Source: Streblospio benedicti
Taxonomy: Eukaryota; Annelida; Polychaeta; Spionida; Spionidae
Assembly (NCBI GenBank): GCA_019095985.1
Contig: CM032659.1
Location: forward strand, 22,542,695-22,606,694
Length of the DNA stretch: 64,000 nt
Direction of reading: 5' to 3'
Shown: piece by piece, positions 12,901 through 27,900 of the stretch
Layout of the letters: every line of letters starts with the position of its first letter
How positions within the stretch are numbered: the first letter of the stretch is position 1
Translations under genes and position numbers: made by a program
Notes under the pieces: generated by a model
Database searches by the model: none
The model's input: the letters and a program-made list of their open reading frames with translations, nothing else
Told to the model about the DNA's origin: nothing

Positions 12901-15900
12901 TTGATAAAACCATATAAAGCTTTGAAATACGCTTACATATATCTTTATCATTTCGCAGTGGGTAACTTCAGTGCGTCTGTCGAGGTGGTGGTACCGGACT
13001 CAGCTAGTGCAGTGCGGTTCAACCAGCCAGCCATCGCTGCCTTCAATGTTCAGACACATTTCTACATCGTGGTGTGTAAATTCATTGTTTCATCTGAAAT
13101 ATGTTTTATATAACACAATCATCACAAAATCAAATGAATCAAATAGAATCCCCAATTTTTATAGTCTCAAAAAAAAGAAGCATATTCATGCCCATGGTAA
13201 AGTGTAGGGCAAAAAGTACATTTAAGGAAAAGATACGTAACTTTCTTAATGACGCAAACTTAATGTACTGATTTTCAGGGTTTGGGACAACCTCCGTGTG
13301 AGATCAACGTCAACTATGTCAACAATGGAGCGAGTCATTTTATCAGTGTGAAAAACATGACTGAACAGAGGTAATACATGTACCTGTGAAAGACCTTCCT
13401 GATATTTGGAACTAAATCAGACATTTGTCCCATACTTGCAATGGCAGAACATTCAGCGCACAATGCTTATCACTCACGCAATCACTCAACTCGCTCTTTC
13501 AATACAATAACATGTACCTAATTAATATGTAAGGGCCATACCCACCACCAGACCCGAGTGGGAATTGAACTCACAACCGTCTGGTCACAAGTCCAATTCC
13601 CTATCCACTTGGCCGAATAAGCATGCATATATATATATATATATTTTATCCCACTCTTTTAGCCTCTATTTTGAGCCTTCCTACTTGCAGATGGACTCAC
13701 ATGTACACCAATGTTGGGATCAAGACTCTGTCTGTGAGCACCAATTGTGGCGCCACCGAGCCAGACTCTCATTCCGAGATCTCTGCTCTCGTGTGTGTGC
13801 AGCAGGAGGTGCGCGACCTGAGGCTCCTCGGTGCACATGTACTAATGCCGTCCAACAGGTATCACTGCCGTCAACAGGTATCATAATGTACTCGCCGTCA
13901 ACAGGTATCATAATGTACTGTCAACAGGTATCATAATGTACTCGCCGGCCAACAGGTATCATAATGTACTCGCCGTCAACAGGTATCATAATGTACTTGC
14001 CGTCAACAGGTATCATAATGTACTTGCCGTCAACAGGTATCATAATGTACCAGCCGTCCAACAGGTATCATAATGCCGTCAACAGGTATCATAATGTACC
14101 GCCGTCAACAGGTATCATAATGTACTCGCCGTCAACAGGTATCATAAATCGCCGTCAACAGGTATCATAATGTACTCGCCGTCAACAGGTATCATAATGT
14201 ACTCGCCGTCAACAGGTATCATAATGTACTCGCCGTCAACAGGTATCATAATGTACTCGCTGACCACAGGTATCATAATGTACTTACCCGTCAACAGGTA
14301 TCATAATGTCAATAGGTTTCGCCGTCAACAGGTATCATAATGACCACAGGTATCATAATGTACTGCCGCCAGGTATCATAATGTCAACAGGTATCATAAT
14401 GTACTCGCCGTCAACAGGTATCATAATGTACTCGCTGACCACAGGTATCATAATGTACTCGCCGACCACAGATATCATAATGTACTCGCCATCAAAAGTT
14501 ATCATAATCAACTCACAAGTATCATAATGCACTCAGGTATCATAATGCACTTACAGATATCATAATGCACTCTCTATTTACTGATGAATTAATGTGCTTG
14601 TATGTGACATACATACAAATTAAATTGATTGTTCGATTGCGAATTGAATATTATAAACGGTTTATTCATTGTGCTTCAACTTGGTACTTCCAATTTACCT
14701 GCTGCCATTTACAAATAACTGTATGCGTGAGAATTTGCAGTTTGTCATTTAACTCTGTGGAAATGCACTGACTATTAGTAAATTCCGATAAAGATAGATT
14801 TGACTGTTATAAGATATGTATTTATATGCAGCTATGATTATCTATGTGATGTGTTTTTCAAGGTCATACATGTGGGGTGCGGTCACCACTGGAGGGAGCC
14901 ACTTGCTGTACAACTGGACCTTTGGCCAGAACCAGTCTCTCATCACAGCTCAAAAAAATGTAGTTTGTCATGTGGACTTTTAGTTCACATTTCACTCATT
15001 TCACTTATTACAAACATTCATGCAAAAGCCTGTGCAATTTGTGGTTGAACAATTGTGAAGTAAGGAGTTATGTTTTAAATAAGCCAGTATTTACATGGAC
15101 ATTTTAAGAATCTCTACAGGCCTTTGATAATCTGTGTCGTTGTATTGATCTTTTATACAGTATTAAATGCAACCAATTTGGCTCACAATGTCACTATTCA
15201 CTATTCCATTCATGATTTTTGTATCTATCATCCACAGGTTTCCTACACATTCACCACATCATTCCCAGCCACAGAGATACAGGTGACTGCATTTAATGGT
15301 GTGAGTGGCGTGTCCACGTCCATACCAGTGACCGTGCAGTATCCCATAGAGTCCGTTGCCATGGAGATCCCTCCCGCACCACACGGTCATCTTTCCCGCA
15401 TCTCCATCATCATACAGGGGAGTGGACCACACTTTTTACTTGATGTTGATTTTGGAGACGGTTCCAAACTGTCTTTGAACACAAGTGCAAGTGATATTGA
15501 AGGTGAGTTTTGATGTTTCTTTCGATTAACATTCTCATAAAGGCCTATGGGCCTTTAGGAAACTTTTTTAATTGTTTTTTTTTGTTGGTGATTATGAGCC
15601 CTTCCATGGATATTAATGGTATGTTCAAAACTTTGTGTCTACCAGTATCAATGATGAAGTGATTTATATCGTCGATTAGAGTGGATGAATTATGCTAAAT
15701 AAACGCCATATTCAAATAATTTCCAAGGGGTTCATTTTAGACAATAATCATTTTTTATTAAATGCCCAATCCCTACCTTTGCCATTACAACATGTATACC
15801 ACATTCCTATTTGTTTTGTCTTCTTTCCCACATTGCTAAATATTTTGACCTTTTTTTCCACATTCCACAAATTTTCAGGCTTTTCTCCCACATCCCATTT

Positions 15901-18900
15901 CCTTATAAACCCGCCCCCTTAACCCGCCTCAATTGTTTTCAACTTTTTCACTTTTAGTGAACCAAGTAAACTGCGAGTCACTATCTCACGGTGCTATCCC
16001 CCGGTACATGTGCACTGTAAAACATGAGTATCGGGACCAGGGAGAATACCGTGTATCTCTCACTGTGGCCAATCTTGTGTCGTCTGCTAATGGCTCTGCT
16101 GTGGCTAAGGTAACGTAGTACTACTGTTATTGCATTTTTCTTGACAAAATATCATCAGACGCCATTGTCCTGACCTCTTAGAAGTGAAGAAAATAACAAT
16201 TTCCTATATTTTTAAGATTATGATACTCAAAGTTTTGTATCACTTATGTGTTATTGAAATGAATGCTACTGTACAGGGCATGTAAGATATTATTCACAAT
16301 CATATTATAACTGTATTATTTGAATATCTCTATTTTGTCTTTTTACTACAATCGAAAATCCAAATCCAAATATTCATCTATATGTCATACTTCTTTTCAT
16401 CCCCGTCGTTCCCCTATGATCTGTACGTTTTTACGAGCATGATGCGGTACGGTACTTGCAGGTGGAGGTGCCTATCACCGGTCTCACTGCCGAGCTGCTG
16501 TCGGGAGCGTCTGTGATCCCCATTGGTGACCAGATTTTTGTCACAGCATCCGTGGAGACGGGAGATATCACCTTATGGCAGTGGCACTTTGGTGATGACG
16601 AAGATCGAATCGTCTCAGGGTAAGAATGTAAATGTAAATGTTACAGTTGCAATTCACAGTTTGTCGTGCTCCAACGACTTTACCCCAGGTCATTGGTATC
16701 CTTGTCATACTATGTTTATTTCAACTCCCTGGTGAGCATATAGCACAATTGCAACTGTAGTGTAGATATGCTAATCACTCACATTCGTGTTCGCTTGCGT
16801 GACCTGTACCTATTTAAAGTGTGGTACCAAGATAGTGTGCAACGTGTTAGAGGTAAGATTGCTCAACACCAACCACCAGACCCTACTGTTTTTGTTGTGT
16901 GTATTTGTCATATACACAAGACATTTTTCCCTGGTATCTACATTGTATGGCAAAGATGAACATTGTGTTAATATTCTGTGAAGTCCTGTGTCTTCATAGC
17001 AAAACTGCATGATGTTTCATTTGTAAATGATGAATTTGGAAGCGGGCATAAAGAGCATTAACTGGTGGCACATGTATGAGTGATAATACGAGTGCACAGA
17101 TTTACAAGGCCCAATCCCACAGATAAGACAGTGTGGACAGCGTTCCTACATCGCCCTCGCATGCACGCTGCTGTTAACTTGTCTGTGGGCTTCACTGATA
17201 AAGGCGAGGTCCATATTCGGTGCTCTTCATAGCAGCCTCACATGCAAACACCCTTGTATGGCGACTTTTATATTGATTTCCTCCAACAGAGCAGCTCATG
17301 ACCATGAACATTACATAAGCAGATCCAGGGGGATGGGGGTGCATGGGGCGCATCCCTACCCCCATTTTTCTACCAAAATACCTTATTTTCATAGGGTTTT
17401 TGGCATGTTGGCTATCAATTGCTCGTATGGAACCAATGAGATCCCTCAAGTGCACAGCCCGCCCTTTCTGAAATCATGGATCTGCCTGGAAAGACCAAAT
17501 TTTGTGTAGAAGCTCATCCCAAATGGCGATGTGTGTCAAATATTGCACTATATTGCTACTGTACCAATGTGCTGTGTGCTCCCCAGGGAGTTGAGAAAGA
17601 TATATAGTATGACAAGGTGTTGATGTAAAAATCGCTAGAGCACGACAAACTGAATTGCAAATGTCAATAAGCACATTTACATTTTTTGTACAATATTACA
17701 TGTAAATCAGTGGAGTTGATTGTGAATGCTGGAAAAAATAGATGAGTTAAAATCTGGCTGATTTCTATTCCCATAAATAAAACTAGTGAGCACTTGTCAA
17801 GTTTATGCCTCAACTACACGCAACTCTCTGAATGACCAATTTTCAATATTGATTGTAGATGCCAACTTGTATAAATAGTGAAATATAAAGCATATTACGA
17901 TGAGAAGATTTTTTGCTCGAATTGAATTGCTACCAAATGGTTTAGTCTGAATAGAAAAAGTTAGTGATACCTCTTGTGGATTCTGTGTGCATGTGGTTAT
18001 TACCCTACATGTGAAGATTCAATATTATAATTGATGAATTTTCTCACCCTCTGAAATACTGTCCGTGTGTTAACTTAAATCTAAACAAAAACAAAAATTT
18101 TGCAGTGAAACTAAAAACACACAAGCATGCACCCACGCACATGCACATGCACACGCACACCCACGCACAGAGAGAGAGAGAGAAAGAGAGGGAGGGAACA
18201 TTCCCATTCCACCCATATACTGCAAAGATTGCTATGAAAATAGTCATAACCCCGGAACATGCACATTTCGTGTTGGGGCAATTTGAGGCATTGATGCCAG
18301 TTTACGGTATATTCATATTCAGAAAGGCCTGTAAGTGCAGCTGCTTATATTGATGGTGGTAGTTGAATTTTAGTGACACTTGACATGCAAGTTTCGCAGA
18401 TTGCTGAAAAAGCTAAAAATATTGAAATGGTTTATACATTACAAGTGATCTGTTGCGTTTGACAGGCGAACATGATACCGACTTCTCCACTTGCTGCTTA
18501 AAATTATAAATTAATAGTAAAATTAGAATAATGAAATGATAAATTTAAAAAAATAAGTAGGATTAGTAGTATCAGTGTCATTTAAAAGGGACTTGATACC
18601 TTTGAATTATGAAATTGATTGCAATAGCTAATTGTCAGGCCTGATAAAAAGCAAAATTAGACAAACAGAAGTGTAACATCAATTACTTAACCCTTCTTCC
18701 CTCAAAAGCTTCGTCATAAAAGTCATTCATTTGGGGTATAACTGTGGTGTCATCATGATTAAAACTAGATATATATCTATAAGTAAAACCGTAAAAGGAA
18801 TCATCATACACAATTTATTTTAGTTTATTAAAATAACGATGTAAATATATCACAAATTATATTAGAAAATAGATACATAAGCTTTCTACAAATATCATGG

Positions 18901-21900
18901 CAAATATTTTAATCTAGAAATCTTGCATTCAAACTTTCAGCCCCAATCTTTGAGACTTTCGTTTTCCCTTGCAGCTATTAAAAAAACACAAATTTTACTG
19001 TTTTCAACGCTATGCACAAATTATAATTTGATTTTTATTTTAGTCAAAATGCAAGCCACACCTACTCCAGTCCAGGATCTTATGAAGTGACAGTGTATGT
19101 CAAAAACAGTCTCTATGCTGAACCAATTCATGCGACCTTGAATGTATCAATCCAAGTTCAAGTGCCCTTGAAAGGATTGACCTTGACAGAACTGTATGGA
19201 AACGTCTCAGCCAAATTATTGCGGAATGAGGCTTTTGAATACAGGACAGAACAGGTTGTCTTTGTTGCAAGGTGAGTGAATATTTACTTTTAACGCTGTG
19301 TTATCTTTAATGCTTTAATATATTAGTGGCAGATACAGTTTTTTGTAACCGGGAGTGGGCGGTTTGTAGAGAATGTTCGGAACAGTGCAATTCTTGGGTT
19401 GATGTTTAAGAAATCTATCTTTTAGGGTGGGAAGGGGGGGTGTATGTAACTTGTCAACCCTCTCTGGGTCTACCTGTCATCTATGTGCATATAATCTTTA
19501 GAAGAATATGATCAGTGATATCATGTAATAGCAACTTCTTTGATATTAATGAGCTTGAAATCACAATCTTGGTGCGTAATACAAAAGACATCTCTCACAG
19601 AGTGGAGCAGGGTTCAGATGTGCATTTCACTTTCGACTATGGAGATGGTACAACGAAAGTGGTGCCGCTAGATGCGTCCCTCTCTGGTCCTCCGACGGCA
19701 CATGGTGTCCATGTCTACAACACTTGTGAGTACTCTCTCATTGGCCGAGATGAAATATTATGCTAGATTCGTACATTTATAGCATAGTCTTCATTAATTG
19801 CCACATTGCCCTTTCATCCTCCCCGTGTTCATTTGTTAAGGGTTTCTACTCTATGACAAAAATGTGTGTTTCAGCTGGTCGTTTCTCTGTGAGTGTGCGA
19901 GCGAGCAACCTTCTGCGTGAGCTGAGCGCTGCGCTGCCTCAACCCTTCTATGTCCAAGTTCCCCCCAATGGACTCAGCCTCGATAAGGTCAGTTCCACTC
20001 ATTCGGTGCGTCTTGGGTAGTTCTTTTGCCAGTGCCACTCTATCGCTAAATATAAACTGAGCTGTTACTGTATTCATACTATTGCCATAGTTGTGCATTC
20101 CTCTTGCAGATTCTTCCAGTGTTTGGTGTTACTTCCAATAAAGGCTATCAGTCACCAGGTTTAGATACATGCACAATATTTGCACAATCTCATGTTGGTG
20201 CACGTTGATGTTTCTACCTACTAGATTCTGTGCTCACCTACGAGCGTACTTTTATATAAGATAAGGGCCGTGATACTGTCAAATCAATAATTTTAAGGTT
20301 TAGAGGTAATCAATTATTAGTAGGCCAAAGTAATGCATATCATCGAATCATGAAGTCCTCTGTCCCATATCACTTCGACAAAGCTAGTGATGGGATTGTG
20401 TGTGGTCAAATAATAGGCTTAGACATGTTGTTTGAGTTAGAGATATTACCATGAATTGTAATAATATTTTATAGATGCATGCCCAACTCTGTGTATGTTT
20501 ACATGGATATACATGTAGTTTACGTTTGCAGACAGAGTACAAAGTTGGCTTTAACAAAACGATAGAGTTTCGAGCGTCAATCTCTGCCGGCACCGCGGTG
20601 TCCTTTGACTGGGACATGGGAGACCAGACGACAAAGACCAACGCTGGTAAGGTGTTACATGAAAACAACACCTAATGTGTTTTTGTATTCTAATCTATGT
20701 CAATACAGTGGTAGATGTATGTAAATCATTTAATTGTGGATTAGCATATTATCATCAGCCAGAGGAACAGTGCTTGTTATATGGTTTAATCACATGTCTA
20801 ATTATATGTAAATAAGTGACTGATTTTAAGTGATTTTTAAGAAGAAAATAAAACATCTAAAGTAGTAACTTTGTATGATTATTGATTCGTAACAATATAT
20901 GGAATTCGTTCTAATAAGCACACAGTGCCCTTACAAAAAACAAATTTCAACAAAAACCAAAAACACAAGAGATGTAATAAGCGCACCCCAACAATTTTTG
21001 ATCTGTGTAAACAGGGGAGGTGAGCTTAATAGGGCAGGTGCGCTTATAAGAATGAATACGATAACTGTGGTGGTGATGGTTTTGCAGGCAGTGCTGTGAC
21101 ACATCAGTACAGGTGGCTGGGAAAGTTCACGGTGACGGTGGTGGCCTACAACAGGGTGGCCGCGCTCAAGGGAAAACCCACTACAGTGACATGTGAGGAG
21201 AGGATACAGGTGAGAGTTGTCAGTGGTTTAAAGCCGCATCTCACTGGGGACGGTGCACTAGGCACTTATGCCCAGCTGATAAAAATCAGTCGGATATCCA
21301 GATTTTTTCATCTACGCTAAGCATCTGCCGGCTACACCGACCCTACGACCGACCCAGCGTTCCTTTGCGGCTTTACGTGCGTGTGACATACGTGTGAAGA
21401 TCGCAGCCAGTCCGCTGGGAAAATATTTCTAGGAAGATTATCGATCGGTCCGCTCTTTTACGCTGCCATGGTTTTGGGCTGCTCAAAACATTGAAAGCGT
21501 AAATGGCATACGCCGATGTACAAAAATCAATAATCCATTGGTTTTTGTATGTCGACCATATGCCAAACATACGCCAAACATACGCCAAACATGCACCAAA
21601 CATACCCCAAACGTGCGCCGCGTATTGGGAGCAGATGCTCGGCAGATGAAAACGTTAGCGTAAGCTTGGCGCACCTTGAGCTTACGATGGCATACATTCA
21701 GCAGGCGTTCAATGTATTGTAGACGTATGTTCAGCGGATAGCAGACAGTGAATGCAAGGTCAGCGTAACCCTGACGCACAACCGACTCACAAAAAAAGTC
21801 TGGCTGAGACTTTTTTTGTGTATCGGTTGTGCGTTGGGGCTACGCTGACCTTGCTTTGACTGTCTGCTTTTCTTATGCCGGGTTTGCGCCAGCACTCCGC

Positions 21901-24900
21901 CAGCTGTGAGTTGACTATGCGCTGGGGGAAAAAATCATTTATTGCCAAAAGGGGTTATCTATCAGCAGATGCTCGACATATAAATTTTTTTGCCTGGAAA
22001 TCCCTAGAATTTTTGTGTCGATCAGACGCAGAAACTAGTGGGACATGGCCTTTAAAGGATACAGTAGAACCTCTAATGAGACCACATGTGGGACTGAGTT
22101 CAAGTGGTTTCAATAGAGGTGGTCTCTATACAGAGGCTCATTTTGGTAGCTTTATGACAATTTGGGACCATGAAAAATGGTCCTATTACAGAGGTGGTCT
22201 CTACGAAGAGGTGGTCTTAATTGGAGATTCTACTTATTCGGTTGGCCATGAGATGTTAGTAACAATGATTATTTTATGGCTAGAGTGACAATTGTAAGAG
22301 TGGATTATACCACGGCCGTAGTTACATATATGAGGCAAGGGATGCAACTGCCTCCTATGTTCTTTTTTTTGTTGCAAAACTTAGAATGAAATTGAGTTTC
22401 AATATATTTGTTTTTATGATCTAAAATTGGGTTGAATTGAATGTTGAAGGTCACTTTCCTCTTTAAAATAGTCTCAGAAGCTATGAAAAAGGGCCTAAAT
22501 TCAGAACTTTTCTTGTTGGGTGGAGTTGGGGGAATGCCCTCAGCCCCCTTGAAACGTTTCGCATAGTTTCCCTATCTTTTTCAATCCTGGCTACGACCCT
22601 ACTTACCTACATTGTTTGACACTGACAATAATCTACCTATTATGATGTGTGACCAGCATGATGATAAGCCTTTTCCCACAGGGTGTGACGCTGGCCATAG
22701 AGCGGCTGTTTTATGCAATTGACGAGCCCTTTACGATGCGTGCGACCCCACGACCCAACATTACTGGAATCGTGAGACAATATTACTGGAAGTTGCTTGA
22801 TGGAGGGTCAGACAAAAGGTAGATATTGTGAACATGCTTGCAAAACTAGCCTTAAATAGCTTTTAGCTTGAACAGAAAAGGCTCATAACATTCGAAAGGC
22901 TAAACGTTCTAGCGTGAGATTATGCTGAGAGAGAAACAAATCAATTAAAAGATGACCGTAGGATAAAATATGAGATTGGAAAAAGGATAAAAGCAATTGG
23001 GCCCTGTGATTTTCTCACAACATAGCCTTCTAGTTATCTTGATTTTTCACATCAAAATTATAATCGTTGTTTGGTTCTACATTTGGGTGTTAAAAATTCT
23101 GTCAAAAACATGTATTTTTAGATTGCCGTATACCAACAATGGGGCGGTACAAACAGTGCGTCTTGGTAAGAGAGGAAGGTAAGTATGGCGCACATATGAT
23201 TTTATCTTGGGTATCAGCATCAATGAAATATTTTCTATAGGATCAGATATCATTGACTATGAATCGTAATTTACAATGGTGCACTTTATTTGTTGAATAC
23301 ATGATTCTTGTAATGTAGCAGGATCTTATTGTATATGCATATTAGTGCCTTGATCAATGTATATTATGCAAAATTGAATATTACACATACAAGAATATTA
23401 GAAGAACGATGTTCGATTTTTATAATCGACTGAAATGTTTCAGAAGTTTTTCTTAAAAATCTCTTTTCAATCAACATTAATAACTCAAACATTTTCAAAT
23501 AGTTTCATTTTTTGGATAAGCTAACGTAAAAAAAAAGAAATTAAATAGCATAATATGTAACCTTAAACTGTAATACAAACAGAAGAGAATATTGAACCCT
23601 GGGTGTATTTCTATTAGGTACATTATCAGAGTGACTGCTGAGAACCACATAGACTATGTGAATTCGGACCCCATCCAAATCACCATACAGGAAGCTATCA
23701 GCAAGGTGGGTGTACATGTATGCTGTAACCTTTAGAAATAAGAATTACACCTATAGGATTATACATCAGAGGGTGAGCCATTCGATGGAAGTATTTATTG
23801 ATGGTACATCATTGAAGCTTTACAACTCTATATGAATGTACATGTATACAAAACACTCCAGCCAACTAGTAAACTGGTACTAGGCTGTGGAATCAGACCA
23901 TGAGCTGTATAATTTGAACTGGTTTCACAGATTTCACATGTTTCATAGTTAATCATTGAAGATCTATTGACAGTCTATGTTGATGTTGATGTGTCACACC
24001 TAAATTAAACTTTGTCAAAATGTCTATGATGTTTGATTTTGGAATGGTGAAATACATGTTAACGAAGTTGCAATGAACATATCAGTATAGCCATGATATA
24101 TTTATGCAGGCAAAGCATTTTTAATGAATCTAGAATAAATTTCTATTGAATGCCATCCCAATCGTTTTGCAGGTTTCCATGGAGGTCACTAGAGGAGAGA
24201 TGGTCATCGGGCACAAGATCGAGTTTTATGCGTACCACTTTGCAGGCAGTGATGTCACGTATCTCTGGGATTTTGGTGATGGGACCTCCAAAGAGGTCAC
24301 CTTGGACAAAGTGAACCACACCTACACAAGGTGCATAATATGTATAAACTGTTTTGATTGTCTTCTAGCTTATGATTTCTTTGTGGCAAAAATCTTATTT
24401 GAATGACAAACATGTGACATAGAAATAAATGTGTGACATATATTGATTAGATCTGACATTGTCAAGCAAATCATTACAATACAATACAATACAATTTATA
24501 TAGCGTAAATTCCACTAAATGTTCGTGTACGCTTGTAGGCCTCCTTAAACAAATGGTGCTTTAGTTGGGATTTAAGGATACAAGAGTTTTGGATTGTCGA
24601 ATGGACAGTGGAAATTTATTCCATAATTTAGGTGCCGCTGTTTTAAATGCTCTATCACCATAAGACTTGGTTCTTGATCTAAATTCTTTAAGCAATTGGT
24701 TATTTGATGACCGCAGTAATCTAGGTGGTGAGTATGGTTGTAAGAGTTCAGACAGGTAATATGGGGCAAGTCCAGTGAGGCATTTGAAAGTAAGTGTTAG
24801 AATCTTGAAAATTATGCGTTGCTTGACGGGCAGCCAGTGAAGGCTTTTCAAAACAGGAGTTATATGTTCATGCTTTTTCGTTCATGCAAATCAACACCTA

Positions 24901-27900
24901 AAGCCCTATTACACACATCTTATATTTAGTGAATATTGTTGTGTGGTTGTTTTAGTAAGGGAGAGTTCACTGTGCGAGTGAACGCCACCAACGGTGTGGG
25001 TTTCCAGTTGGTCATGCAGCAAGTGTTCATACTGGAGAAGGTGTGCAAGCCGCCCGGGGTCACCATCCTCGGCGCCAGGACCACCAAGGTGACAACACCT
25101 TCGTAAACTGTAATGGTCAGCACAGTCACTGAGTCCCAATGATTGATTACATCTAGAGACACACACCCTGATTTATGTAGTAAGGAGACCTATGGATATC
25201 TCTTGATGTAAACAAACATTGGACTCAGTGCCTGTGATGGTCAGAGCTAATTAAAAGCACTAGGGGGCCAAAGCTACATAATGTAAATTTTGACATTAGA
25301 GAATTCTTTCCCCAAGTCTAGAGGGCTGTATCATGTATATTTCGTTGATACTTGAACCCTGGACCACTATAACCAATTGGCACGCATTCAACAAGTCAAA
25401 TAATTCCAATATATCAATATATTGTGCATCAATTTTGTACTGTTTATGGGTCATGTATGTATTTCTATAAATTGTCAGGGATTAACTATCGGGCGCATCT
25501 GATTCGGGCTTCCCCGTGTTCCAGGTGCTGAGGTCGGAGGCGCTGAAGGTGGAGGCGAATGTGCTCATCATATGCAGCATCACGTCTGCCACCAAGTACA
25601 CGTGGAACATCACACACACTGGTAACACATGGAACATCACACACTCATGTAACATCACGCACACTGGTAACACATGTCAAAATTAAGTGGGAAAGTGCAG
25701 GACAAGTAACACTCAGCAATATACTGTAACCCTAAAAAAATTCGCTAAATTCGCGTACAAGGGAGGATTCGCGAAATTAAAAAGCCGTGAAAATTGAAAG
25801 AGTTACAGTTATGTTTTTGGTGTCATTCGGCTTTTGTAAGGGGAAAATAATATTACCTTTGGTGTCAAAATAAAGTCCATCGTAATTTCAAACCTATCAT
25901 TACATTATTTTAGAAGTGATGAGCCTAAATAAGAACATATTTGAACTTTAAATCACACACAAAGGTTTAGTCTCGTAACGTTGGTTACTTAACTAGCACG
26001 TGTCTGGCAACGCATACCGACTTAGGCTAGTTGCAAGGCTACTTTCATTGTTCTAACGTGACCTTCATACAGTCAATCAACAAAGACACCGTGATATAAG
26101 GTCACTGACCACTTAAGTCAGACAATACGTCTGTAGTAGGGAATTACGCACCTCCCTTTAGGTCAGTTTGCAAGCGATTTGCAGTCACCTAACCGTGTAG
26201 GTATCGTATGTATTAAAACAAAGAAATAAGCCCTGAGACAGAAGTAGTAGCTAATATTAATAGGACTACAGTATTCATTTTCATGAAAAATCGCTTATTT
26301 CCCTTAAAACTTTACAAATTTCTACTCGTCAATGTTAGCAAGTAAGATCTAGATAACACACTTGACTGTCCTGTGTTGAGATAACAAGGTTGACTGTCCT
26401 GTGTTGAGATAATAAGGTTGACTGTCCTGTGTTGAGATAACAAGGCTGACTTTCCTGTGTATCAGGTGGTACCGCGGTGGCGCTGGCACATGTAGCGGAG
26501 CGCATCTTCCACGACCCAGTGCTGCTGCTGCCGCCGCGTGCTCTGCCCTATGGCAACTACACAGTCATGCTCAAGGTAACTAGAGACTGTACACAAATCT
26601 GTCACACCCATCTTTGGTTTTAAACCTTCCTGCTATTGTATACATAGTAAAATACTGAAATGTTAATGTATTTTCTGTAAACTTTACAGAGTGCAGTACT
26701 TGTTATGTCGTACAGTACAATGTATCTCACTTACATGATAATGTTTTTTAAAGGGGTCAAAGTGCAATATTGTCACATACATATACCATATATGTCTTGG
26801 CCCACAGAGTTCAAGTTCACACGTTTTTGAAAACTGCTATTTTTATGTATAAGTTTAACAATAGTTTTTAGTCAAGGATAACACTCAGTTCACACACTAA
26901 GCTTTCAATAGCATCCGCCATCTTGTTCACAGTGGTTGACGTCATTCGTCATCACTGGGACCTCCCCCTCTCGGGTGAGGACATTGTTCCAGATGGAAGG
27001 AAGCTGGTACCTGCCCCCATCTCTATTAACTGAGGGCTTGAGTTTCCTGATATTATTGGCCTCCTTCACGCCACGTTCAAAATATTTGGGTTCTACACAT
27101 AAGATGTTGGTCCCTTCGAGCGAGACACTGTGTCCTTTACTGTCTGTGTGCAGGTGGCGAGACACCTCTGATCCAGCTGAACTGGGTCTGCGGTGTTCTA
27201 GGAACCTCCCTTTTAACGCGCGTTCAGTCTCGTACGAGGCCTCACAATCCTGGCACTTTATTCGGTAGACAGGTCCAATTACACGTTCTTTCTCCAGGAG
27301 GTCCTTAGGTCTCACCAGTAGCTGTCTAAGAGTGTTCACAGGTTTAAAGAACACCTGCACACTGTATTGGTGCATCACCCTTCTCATGTGTTCAGACACT
27401 CCTTGAATGTATGGTATTACTACCGGAGGTCTCTTGGGGCGATCCACCTGTACAACTGTATCTTGTGCAGTCTGTCTTCCCTTCGGCTTGCTCTTTATCC
27501 TCACACTTTTAGGGTATCCATTGAACCCTAACAATTTCTCCAGATGTTTCTTCTCAGATTCTTTCTCACTGGCATCATTAACCACACACTCGGCTCTGTG
27601 GTTTAAAGTCCGGACTACTCCAACTTTATGTTCCATTGGGTGGTTGCTACAGAAATTCAGATATTGGTCTGTATGTGTATCCTTTCTGTAGATGCGTGTG
27701 CGAAGGAATCAATCACTGTTCACTAGGATCAAAGTGTCAAGGAATGGAAGGGATCTCTCAGCATTCACCATGCTCTCCCCCTCCGTGGTCCATTGGATAC
27801 ACTTATTCACTGAGTTCAGGTGTTGTTGAAACTCTGTCACATATTCTCTCTTCTGGATCACAGCCGTGTCGTCCACATATCTCTTCCACAATCGTGGTGG

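Larger units (their letters stand above)
16620..19043. other. intron 18
   Basis: 2.4 kb without exon. Holds two opposed SINE pieces (16622..16860, 17560..17695), a GCAGATCCA-family MITE (17318..17490) and a CA/GA microsatellite (about 18112..18197). The remainder is AT-rich. Confidence 0.6.

Noticed and set aside
13964-14527. Open frames across the minisatellite as a repeat protein
   Set aside because: They result from the 27-bp period; the host exon frame hits a stop in the second unit.
13834-14575. CRISPR-like array
   Set aside because: Direct tandem units without unique spacers in an intron of an animal gene; it is a minisatellite.
19532-19600. Longer exon 20 using acceptor gtaatag
   Set aside because: In phase, but it inserts 23 residues between the domain strand and its core; the upstream tract is a poor acceptor.
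20111-20159. Possible extra PKD exon (acceptor cttgcag, donor ccag/gtttag)
   Set aside because: 49 bp would break the phase 0 to 0 join of exons 21 and 22, and the domain is complete without it.
26848-26963. Hammerhead ribozyme in the Penelope-like terminal repeat
   Set aside because: Such ribozymes are known in this group, but I could not find the CTGATGA and GAAA cores in the right arrangement.
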